From the NCBI GenBank assembly GCA_027482795.1, contig JAIXVS010000316.1:1-12472 (forward strand): a stretch of 12,472 bases of DNA. The letters are read 5' to 3'. A model generated the notes under the pieces. That model was not told where the DNA came from and made no database searches. It saw nothing but the letters and a program-made list of their open reading frames with translations. Within the stretch, counting starts at the first letter, position 1. Each line of letters starts with the position of its first letter. Below are positions 7,293 through 12,472 of this stretch, piece after piece. The DNA comes from Rhodobacter sp. (GTDB taxonomy: Bacteria; Pseudomonadota; Alphaproteobacteria; Rhodobacterales; Rhodobacteraceae). The translations under genes and the position numbers were made by a program.

Positions 7293-8378
7293 TTACTTAA
7301 GACCTTTGAATTGACCGATGGCATAGGCAACGCGGCGGCAGGCCGCCTCGTCGCCAATGGTGATGCGCAGGGCATGGGGCAGCCCGTAGTTTGCCACATG
7401 CCGCACGATAATGCCAACCGATTGCAAATGGGCATCAACGGCCCGCGCCTCGGCCTCGTCAGCAAAGCGGGCCAGCACGAAATTGGCATGGCTTTCGTCC
7501 ACATCAATGCCCATTTTGACCAGTTCGGCCTGCAACCACGCGCGGCCACGGGTGTTATCAACCACCGCTTGGGCAATATAGGCTTGGTCGCGCATCGCCG
7601 CCTCGGCCACGTCCAGCGCCACGTTCGACAGGTTAAACGGGCCGCGCACGCGGTTGAGCACATCGATAATCGCGCGCGGGGCATAAGCCCAGCCCACGCG
7701 CATTCCACCCAAGCCGTAGGCCTTGGAAAAGGTGCGCAGCATGACAACATTGTCGCGTTCGCTGACCAGTGATGCGCCGCCATCATAGCCTGCCGCAAAT
7801 TCGGCATAGGCCCCGTCCAGCACCAATATAACATTGGCAGGCAGGCCATCGGCCAGTGCGCGCAGTGATACCATGGGCAACATCGTGCCAGTAGGATTGG
7901 CAGGGTTGGCGATGAACACCAAACGGGTCTTATCATCCACCGCCGCCAAAATCGCCGCAACATCAACCGTGCGGTTTTTCTCGGGCACTTCCACGGGGGT
8001 GGCACCGCTGGCCAGCGCGGAAATGCGGTACATCAAAAACCCGTGCTGGGTATGGATCACCGCCGTGCGCGGCCCGCCGTAAGCTTGGCACAGAAAATGG
8101 ATAATCTCATCACTGCCGACCCCGCAAATGATGCGTCCCGCGTCCAGCCCATGCACATCGGCAATGGCTGCGCGCAGCGCGCCATGGTCGGTCGATGGAT
8201 AAAGATGCAGCTTTTGCACCGCACGGGCCAAAGCCTCGCGCGCGGCATCCGATGGGCCAGACAGGTTTTCATTTGACGACAGTTTCAATGGGTTCGCCAC
8301 GCCCGCAATTGCGGACTTACCCCCTTGATAAAGATCAATTTTCAGTATGCCCGAACGCGGACGCACAGCACTGGCCAT
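7293..8378 (-). CDS. hisC: Histidinol-phosphate (and probably aromatic) aminotransferase
   Basis: PLP-dependent fold-type I aminotransferase of 361 residues. It converts imidazole-acetol phosphate to histidinol phosphate, and in many alphaproteobacteria is also thought to transaminate aromatic keto acids. Motifs seen: SSNEN (34-38), ANPANPTGT (157-165), DGAYAEF (188-194) with the PLP-pyridine aspartate D188, TFSKAYGLGGMRVG with Schiff-base K219 and phosphate-binding R227. I chose the ATG at 8378 because GGGGA stands 5-6 nt upstream and MASAVRP is a usual N-terminus; an in-frame ATG at 8465 would add 29 basic residues with no family match. It lies directly upstream of tyrC with zero spacing, which favours a role in tyrosine/phenylalanine synthesis as well as histidine. 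Confidence 0.94.
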   Translation of the reverse strand: MASAVRPRSGILKIDLYQGGKSAIAGVANPLKLSSNENLSGPSDAAREALARAVQKLHLYPSTDHGALRAAIADVHGLDAGRIICGVGSDEIIHFLCQAYGGPRTAVIHTQHGFLMYRISALASGATPVEVPEKNRTVDVAAILAAVDDKTRLVFIANPANPTGTMLPMVSLRALADGLPANVILVLDGAYAEFAAGYDGGASLVSERDNVVMLRTFSKAYGLGGMRVGWAYAPRAIIDVLNRVRGPFNLSNVALDVAEAAMRDQAYIAQAVVDNTRGRAWLQAELVKMGIDVDESHANFVLARFADEAEARAVDAHLQSVGIIVRHVANYGLPHALRITIGDEAACRRVAYAIGQFKGLK

Positions 8379-8468
8379 GTAATTCCCCAACTTCACCTTG
8401 CGCCTTTTAGCCTTGCCTGCCCCGTTGTGCCAGTGCCTTTTGACCGCAAGGTCAGAGTTTAACAAAAC
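8379..8468 (-). promoter_or_regulatory. hss-hisC spacer with possible leader structure
   Basis: This 90-bp gap breaks an otherwise tightly packed gene string. On the - strand it holds a small hairpin TGACC-TTGC-GGTCA (8454-8441). An 8-nt arm ACCTTGCG (8452-8445) is also complementary to CGCAAGGT (8402-8395), so the two pairings exclude each other. AAAAGGC occurs twice, 33 bp apart (8441-8435 and 8408-8402). I see no convincing -35/-10 pair and no T-tailed terminator. It may hold a promoter or leader for hisC, but that is inference. Confidence 0.25.
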
Positions 8469-9893
8469 TTAAACGGCAAGAAAGTTGACGAATTGCCACG
8501 CATCGGTTGCATCGCCATCTTCGGCAAAGCGGTTGATGCGGTGGGACAGGGGTGTCCAATCGGTATAATGCGCCTCGATCCGCCCCAAATAGGGGCGCTG
8601 CACGGCCAAGCATCGGGCGTGATCCATTTCGTCCGCCTCGACAAAACCTGCCTTTGGGTTTTCAATGGCCCAGACAATCGCCGCCAAAACTGCCGAGGTT
8701 ACCTGCATACCCGTTGCGTTTTGATAGGGGGCAAGCGCGCGCGCCTGATCGTTCGACAGGCGCGATCCATACCACAGCGCGCCCTTGGCATGGCCGTAAA
8801 TCAGCACGCCCAAATCATCGCCGCCAGATACAATTTCATCTGCCGTCAGAATATGCTTTTCGCGCGGCAATTGGCCCGACCCGTTGATTTCGTGCAAGGA
8901 TAAAATCGCATCGGGGCATGGGTGATAGGCATAATGGCAGGTGGGGCGAAAGGCGGCCTTATCGCCCTGCCAAACCGTGTAGTAATCTGAAATCGATAGC
9001 GCCTCGTTATGGGTGACCACATAGCCAAACTGCGGGCCAACATCGGGGCACCAGCTGCGCACGCGGGTATCTGCGCCCGCGCGGTCGATCCAAATTGCAT
9101 AGCCTGCGCCATCGTCAAAGGCGTGGCCATTGGCGGGCAGGCGTTTTTCATGCGTGCCCCAGCCCAGTTCGGCGGGCTGATACCCTTCGGACAAAAGGCC
9201 ATCGACCGACCAAGTGTTGACAAACACGCCAGCGGGGCGCGGGCGGGCAGAAATCTGGGTGTCGCGTTCGGCCACATGCACGCCCTTGATGCCAAGGCTT
9301 TGCATCAGGTTGGCCCAACCTTCGCGCGATTGAGGCGCATCTGCGGGCGCGCCCATATCGGCGGCAAGGCGCAGCATCGCCTCTTTCAGCAGCCACGACA
9401 CCATACCCGGATTTGCCCCGCAGCACGAGATAGACGTTGGCCCACCTACGTAATTTTTGCCCAAAGCGCGCACCTTTTCGCGCAGCGGGTAATTGGTACG
9501 CGCGGCATTGGGCAGGGGGCTGCCAAAGTAAAACCCTGGCCAAGGTTCAATCACCGTATCCAGATACATCACGCCAAGCCGCTGACACAGCAGCATTATT
9601 TCAATGCTGTCCACATCGACCGACAGGTTAACAACCATGCCGCGCTCGTTTGGAAACAGGGCCGTTAGCGTGGGTTCTAGATTCTCGGGGGTTAGGGCCA
9701 GTGGCAGATGGGCAATGCCGTGGTCTGCCAAAATAGCTGCATTATCCGATAAAGGCTCGATCACGGTAATCTGCGCAGGGTCAATGGCGATATGCCGCAG
9801 AATCAACGGCAGCGTGCCCCGCCCGATAGACCCGAAACCGATCATCACCATCGGCCCGTCAAAACGGGCATGAACCTGCGCGGGACTGGTCAT
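8469..9893 (-). CDS. hss: Homospermidine synthase
   Basis: Cytoplasmic NAD-dependent enzyme that joins two putrescines (or putrescine and spermidine) to make sym-homospermidine, a usual polyamine of alphaproteobacteria. It has 474 residues, the normal size. The Rossmann loop GFGSIGRG is at 19-26. From memory of the Blastochloris viridis enzyme, its active-site residues E117, N162, E210, W229, E237, H296 and D361 all have counterparts here, each one position lower: E116, N161, E209, W228, E236, H295 and D360. The constant offset makes the assignment strong and the enzyme probably active. The ATG at 9893 overlaps the yqhA stop as ATGA; starting further upstream (GTG or similar near 9983) would run into yqhA and add sequence unlike the family. 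Translation is therefore likely coupled to the membrane-protein gene before it. Confidence 0.96.
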   Translation of the reverse strand: MTSPAQVHARFDGPMVMIGFGSIGRGTLPLILRHIAIDPAQITVIEPLSDNAAILADHGIAHLPLALTPENLEPTLTALFPNERGMVVNLSVDVDSIEIMLLCQRLGVMYLDTVIEPWPGFYFGSPLPNAARTNYPLREKVRALGKNYVGGPTSISCCGANPGMVSWLLKEAMLRLAADMGAPADAPQSREGWANLMQSLGIKGVHVAERDTQISARPRPAGVFVNTWSVDGLLSEGYQPAELGWGTHEKRLPANGHAFDDGAGYAIWIDRAGADTRVRSWCPDVGPQFGYVVTHNEALSISDYYTVWQGDKAAFRPTCHYAYHPCPDAILSLHEINGSGQLPREKHILTADEIVSGGDDLGVLIYGHAKGALWYGSRLSNDQARALAPYQNATGMQVTSAVLAAIVWAIENPKAGFVEADEMDHARCLAVQRPYLGRIEAHYTDWTPLSHRINRFAEDGDATDAWQFVNFLAV

Positions 9894-10426
9894 TTTAACT
9901 TGCCCGTGCGCGCCGAAAGCCAATCCATCGCCGCCAAAAGCACACCCGAGGCAACAAAGGTCAGGTGAATAACCACCATCCAATACAGAGTTTTTTCGTC
10001 GACGACATAGGTGTCAGGCTTACCCAAAGACATAAAGACCTTCAGCAGGTGAATCCCCGAAATGGCCACAATGCTGGCAATCAGCTTCATCTTTAGGCCC
10101 GAAAAATCAACCTTGCCCATCCATTCTGGGCGGTCGCGGGTTTCGGGGATGTCTAGTTTGGAGACAAAGTTTTCATAGCCCGAAAACAGCACAATCAGCA
10201 AAAGGTTGGCCGCAAGCGACAGATCAATCAGCGTTAGAATCGCCAAAATCCCCTGATCGGCGGTCATCGTCATCACTTTGCCAGTGTAATAAAACAGCTC
10301 TTTAAGAAAAATAACCGTCAACATCGCAAGGCTAACCACAAGGCCCAGATACATTGGCGCCATCAACCAGCGGCTGGCGAACAGGCCGCGTTCGAATTGG
10401 CTTTCAATGGTGGGTTTTTCAGACAT
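9890..10426 (-). CDS. yqhA: YqhA-family (UPF0114 / TIGR00645) inner-membrane protein
   Basis: Integral inner-membrane protein of unknown function, 178 residues, resembling E. coli YqhA along its length. Four hydrophobic segments lie at about 24-43, 59-82, 113-132 and 146-168. The family signature FSGYENFVSKLDI (81-93) and the stretch KLIASIVAISGIHLLKVFM (114-132, shared almost word for word with YqhA) are present. The ATG at 10426 has AAAGAAAGG (10443-10435) as ribosome site with 8 nt spacing. It stands 92 nt after rpsD with the rpsD terminator between, and its stop overlaps the homospermidine synthase start. The tie to hss might hint at a link with polyamines or the membrane, but nothing in the protein itself shows a transport or catalytic motif. 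Confidence 0.92.
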   Translation of the reverse strand: MSEKPTIESQFERGLFASRWLMAPMYLGLVVSLAMLTVIFLKELFYYTGKVMTMTADQGILAILTLIDLSLAANLLLIVLFSGYENFVSKLDIPETRDRPEWMGKVDFSGLKMKLIASIVAISGIHLLKVFMSLGKPDTYVVDEKTLYWMVVIHLTFVASGVLLAAMDWLSARTGKLK

Positions 10427-10434
10427 CGGCGCGA

Positions 10435-10455
10435 CCTTTCTTTGAAAAAGAAAGG
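10435..10455 (-). promoter_or_regulatory. Inverted repeat that can hide the yqhA ribosome binding site
   Basis: On the - strand CCTTTCTTT (10455-10447), a 3-nt loop, and AAAGAAAGG (10443-10435) form a perfect 9-bp hairpin. The left arm is the U-tract of the rpsD terminator plus the last two C of its stem; the right arm is the yqhA ribosome site. In a read-through transcript this pairing would cover the ribosome site. The pairing is seen directly; the regulatory effect is inferred. Confidence 0.55.
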
Positions 10456-10473
10456 CCCGCCGAATGGCGGGCC
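10444..10473 (-). terminator. rpsD intrinsic terminator
   Basis: On the - strand a perfect 8-bp GC stem GGCCCGCC / GGCGGGCC (10473-10466 and 10461-10454) with loop ATTC is followed by TTTCTTTTTC. This is a textbook rho-independent terminator, 44 nt past the rpsD stop. A second small stem CTGCC/GGCAG lies just before it (10496-10481). The terminator is only 27 nt from the yqhA start codon. Confidence 0.9.
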
Positions 10474-10517
10474 CCCTGAACTGCCAGCGGGGGCAGAGAT
10501 GCGTTTTTTGCCAGACG

Positions 10518-11138
10518 TTAGTTCTTGGCGTAGTATTCCACGATCAGGTTAGGTTCCATTTGCACAGGATATGGAACATCCGACAGGGTGGGCGTGCGCA
10601 CAAAGGTAGCGGCCATCTTCTGGCGGTCAAATTCGATGTAATCGGGCACATCGCGTTCGGCCAAATCCAGCGCTTCGATCACAACCGACAATTGACGCGA
10701 CTTTTCGCGCACGGCCACAACGTCACCCTCTTTCACGCGGTAGGATGCGATGTTCACGCGGGCACCGTTCACGGTCACGTGGCCGTGGTTGACGAACTGA
10801 CGGGCGGCGAAAATGGTTGGCACGAATTTGGCGCGGTAGACAACCGCGTCCAAACGGCGCTCTAGCAGGCCGACCAGCATCTCGCCGGTATCGCCGCGCA
10901 CACGCTCGGCTTCGGCGAAGATTTTGCGGAACTGCTTTTCGGTCAAATCGCCGTAGTAGCCCTTTAGCTTTTGCTTAGCGCGCAGCTGGGTGCCGAAATC
11001 GGACAGTTTGTTCTTGCGGCGCTGGCCGTGCTGGCCTGGGCCATATTCGCGCTTGTTCACGGGCGACTTGGGGCGGCCCCAAATGTTTTCGCCCATACGG
11101 CGGTCGATCTTATACTTGGCAGACGTGCGTTTGGTCAC
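10518..11138 (-). CDS. rpsD: 30S ribosomal protein S4
   Basis: Primary 16S rRNA-binding protein that nucleates assembly of the 30S subunit 5' domain and helps control decoding fidelity. 206 residues, the usual length in alphaproteobacteria. The N-terminus TKRTSAKYKIDRRMGENIWG and the C-terminus ending VEYYAKN are nearly invariant in the class, and the S4 RNA-binding fold is visible in LLERRLDAVVYRAKF and RQFVNHGHVTVNG. The start is the GTG at 11138, which gives the conserved N-terminus and has AGGAG 7 nt upstream (11150-11146); an in-frame start at 11171 lacks a ribosome site. It stands alone, outside the rpoA operon where gammaproteobacteria keep it, and has its own leader, promoter and terminator here. 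Confidence 0.98.
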   Translation of the reverse strand: MTKRTSAKYKIDRRMGENIWGRPKSPVNKREYGPGQHGQRRKNKLSDFGTQLRAKQKLKGYYGDLTEKQFRKIFAEAERVRGDTGEMLVGLLERRLDAVVYRAKFVPTIFAARQFVNHGHVTVNGARVNIASYRVKEGDVVAVREKSRQLSVVIEALDLAERDVPDYIEFDRQKMAATFVRTPTLSDVPYPVQMEPNLIVEYYAKN

Positions 11139-11308
11139 GGCTGATCTCCTTCGATTTGGGGCGCGGACCAAGCGTTTACCACGGGGCCGTTGCCGATGAA
11201 GGGCGTTGTCCTTTGGGCGCTAACCCCGACAGGCTACCCCTTGCGGGGGCCACCAACACCAATAAAAAGACCCAGAGTAGCCTCTGGGCCAGCTTTTCCT
11301 TACGGAAT
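11139..11308 (-). promoter_or_regulatory. Long structured 5' leader of rpsD
   Basis: From the predicted start near 11308 the leader runs about 170 nt to the GTG. In order it holds a small UUCC-GUAA-GGAA hairpin (11307-11296), a terminator-like hairpin (11288-11271), a GGC-CCCC-GCAA-GGGG-UA-GCC hairpin with GNRA loop (about 11251-11232), and finally the AGGAG site. AGGCUACUC in the terminator loop and 3' arm (11283-11275) can pair with GGGUAGCCU (11239-11231) over 9 bp with one G-U. In other bacteria S4 represses its own mRNA through a structured leader, so an S4 autoregulatory site is plausible but unproven here. I see no tRNA or ORF in it. Confidence 0.5.
11262..11288 (-). terminator. Terminator-like hairpin within the rpsD leader
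   Basis: On the - strand a perfect 7-bp stem CCCAGAG / CTCTGGG (11288-11282 and 11277-11271) with loop GCTA is followed by TCTTTTTATT. It has all features of an intrinsic terminator. It lies downstream of the best promoter in the gap and upstream of rpsD, so it may be an attenuator. It may instead end transcripts of the Hint-domain gene, if rpsD has a further promoter between 11262 and 11139. Confidence 0.7.
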
Positions 11309-11314
11309 GGCGCG

Positions 11315-11342
11315 CTTATACAACCCAAACCACCAGAGTCAA
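11315..11342 (-). promoter_or_regulatory. Predicted sigma70-type promoter upstream of rpsD
   Basis: On the - strand TTGACT (11342-11337) and TATAAG (11320-11315) are spaced by 16 nt, each 5/6 to the consensus, the best promoter-like pair seen in the window. The transcription start would fall near 11308. The match, direction and position fit a strongly expressed ribosomal-protein gene. Confidence 0.65.
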
Positions 11343-11437
11343 CACCCGCCCCTGTCACATGGGCACAAATATCCACGCGGCGCGCGCGCAGTGCGGGGGC
11401 AGCGCGGGGGCAGTCGCCCCCCTTTTGCCCTATTGGA
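11343..11437. other. GC-rich spacer between the Hint gene and the rpsD promoter, with short tandem repeat
   Basis: No gene is seen. GCGGGGGCAG occurs in tandem (11393-11402 and 11404-11413). GGGGGC (11406-11411) pairs with GCCCCC (11416-11421) over a 4-nt loop. On the + strand that hairpin is followed by CTTTTG, but no + strand gene leads into it. On the - strand, the direction of the Hint gene, no T run follows. The same 10-mer occurs again at 10487-10496, after rpsD. Confidence 0.4.
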
Positions 11438-12472
11438 TCAATGGCGCATTTCGTGGCGCAAAATCGCAGCCTCGGCGGCGCTGACATTGCGGCGGGCGTA
11501 ATCGCCATAGGCATGGGGGTTTTGCGCGATTTCAGGCAAAATCTGCAAAAGCCCTGCGCGCTGATCCTCGGCCACTGTATCAAGGGCCGTGTTGGATGGA
11601 TGAAAGCTTTCTGTTTCCAGCCCATTGGCCCAAACGATATTGTGCTGCGGCAGCAAGATATGCACATAGGTGACTTCGCGCGCGGTATGATCGACCATGA
11701 TCGTGCGGTCATTGACCAAATCTTGCGCCGCCACCAGCACCTCTGGCGTGTTGAACAGCGCCAATGCCGCCTGCCCTTTGATCAACATGCGATGCTGGGG
11801 CGAGACGAGCAATTCTTGATCGGGGCGGCCAAAGCCCAGCGCGCCCGTGGCAAAACGGATTGGGCGCAGATGCGGCATCACATGCAAACGCGCACCACTC
11901 ATGCGGCGGTGACCGCGCCACAGAATTTCTTGCGGGCCATTGTCGCGGGTCAAGATATGATCGCCCACGTTCAAATCGGCAATGGCGCGCGGGCCTGTTT
12001 CGGTGGCGATCAGCGTATCGGGGGTAAAGCAAATCACCCCGCCCGCAACTTCGGCACCCGCACCCGAATGGGTCAAATCCAGCGCAGCGCGCACCACCCA
12101 CAGATCTTGGTCAGACGGGGGCATCGCGCCCAAAACCATCAGCAATTTCGCGCCTGTATCTGGCACGGGTATAAGGGTCAGGGAATAGCTGTGCAGCCCA
12201 TCGGTGACGATGAAAGATTGCTCGGGCGTCTCGTGCGCCTCTTCCTGCGCGTCGTCTTGCAACTGCGCATCGCTCATGCGGCCTGAAATCGCCGCGCCCA
12301 CAAGGCGGCGCACAGTGCGCGCGGCGCGTTTGCGCATATCTGTCGCGCCATCAGCCCCCTGCAACACCAACATATCTTGGGGGCGGTCCACACGCACCAC
12401 TGGTCCGCTATATCGCCATGTCGCGCCCACATTCAGCAGCGACAGAGGCGCAGAATGCACGCCATCAATTTC
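11438..12472 (-). CDS. Hint (Hedgehog/intein-like) domain protein, N-terminus outside window
   Basis: The frame is open to the right edge. An in-frame GTG at 12460 exists, but the reading continues (E-I-D-G before it), so the true start is probably outside. Counting from 12460, residues 1-140 are unrecognised and include the segment GLHSYSLTLIPVPDTGA (88-104). A Hint_2-type domain begins at C144 (codon 12031-12029) in ICFTPDTLI, with LNVGDHILTRDNG and LLVSPQHRMLIKG downstream, the latter in place of the intein TxxH block. The chain ends without the His-Asn plus nucleophile of splicing inteins, so autocleavage or no chemistry is more likely than splicing. In calcium-binding (RTX-like) proteins of Rhodobacterales this domain is often C-terminal; no RTX repeats are in view. 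Function unknown. The gene is followed by about 300 bp of spacer and then rpsD. Confidence 0.85.
   Translation of the reverse strand, partial: EIDGVHSAPLSLLNVGATWRYSGPVVRVDRPQDMLVLQGADGATDMRKRAARTVRRLVGAAISGRMSDAQLQDDAQEEAHETPEQSFIVTDGLHSYSLTLIPVPDTGAKLLMVLGAMPPSDQDLWVVRAALDLTHSGAGAEVAGGVICFTPDTLIATETGPRAIADLNVGDHILTRDNGPQEILWRGHRRMSGARLHVMPHLRPIRFATGALGFGRPDQELLVSPQHRMLIKGQAALALFNTPEVLVAAQDLVNDRTIMVDHTAREVTYVHILLPQHNIVWANGLETESFHPSNTALDTVAEDQRAGLLQILPEIAQNPHAYGDYARRNVSAAEAAILRHEMRH

Noticed and set aside
8417..8432. Sigma54-like site before hisC (TGGCAC on the - strand)
   Set aside because: The GC expected at -12 is one base off the required spacing and the TTGC element is missing.
8469..9983. 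Longer N-terminus for homospermidine synthase beginning at 9983
   Set aside because: The extra 30 residues lie inside yqhA, lack a ribosome site and precede the usual N-terminus. The ATG at 9893 gives a constant one-residue offset to the known enzyme.
11139..11262. tRNA gene or small ORF in the rpsD leader
   Set aside because: Hairpins are present but no cloverleaf with an anticodon arm and T-loop sequence could be traced, and no ORF with a ribosome site was found.
11156..12286. Long + strand open frame opposite the Hint gene and rpsD leader
   Set aside because: No recognisable motif. It crosses the rpsD promoter and leader and lies antisense to a well-supported Hint domain.

Overview
The window looks like a core-genome segment of a Rhodobacterales (Rhodobacteraceae/Roseobacter-type) alphaproteobacterium. 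Supporting signs are the moderately high GC, the alphaproteobacterial form of ribosomal protein S4 with its GTG start, a Blastochloris-type homospermidine synthase, a hisC-tyrC pair, and a Hint_2-type protein, a family common in marine Rhodobacterales. I saw no insertion sequence, tRNA, rRNA, CRISPR array, integrase or clear sign of recent transfer.

Layout. On the + strand are the 3' two thirds of clpA (1-1569) and an overlapping exported LytM/M23 metallopeptidase (1566-2543). Everything else is on the - strand, converging on the M23 gene with only 9 bp between stop codons. Reading from the right edge, the - strand carries: a truncated Hint-domain protein (12472-11438); a roughly 300-bp gap with a good sigma70-type promoter and a structured leader; rpsD (11138-10518) and its terminator; then a tightly packed string of yqhA-like membrane protein, homospermidine synthase, hisC, tyrC and an extensin-like M15-type peptidase, with ATGA overlaps at two junctions and a zero-base junction at a third. 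After a 97-bp gap with a candidate promoter comes a two-gene MotA/TolQ-like plus MotB/OmpA-like stator pair.

Functional themes. ClpA is the ClpP-associated unfoldase. HisC and TyrC can serve histidine and tyrosine/phenylalanine synthesis, and Hss makes homospermidine. Four neighbouring products act on the envelope: the M23 peptidase, the ion-driven stator pair, and the extensin-like peptidase. The stator protein carries about 320 residues of predicted periplasmic coiled coil.

The least expected signals are RNA-level. Terminator-like hairpins fall on other expression signals in several places: inside the M23 signal-peptide codons, about 20 nt after the predicted rpsD transcription start (with a 9-bp complementary partner downstream), and just ahead of yqhA, where the rpsD terminator U-tract is perfectly complementary to the yqhA ribosome binding site. 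No defence system or other obviously new multi-gene system is present. The stator pair is the best candidate for an under-described machine.
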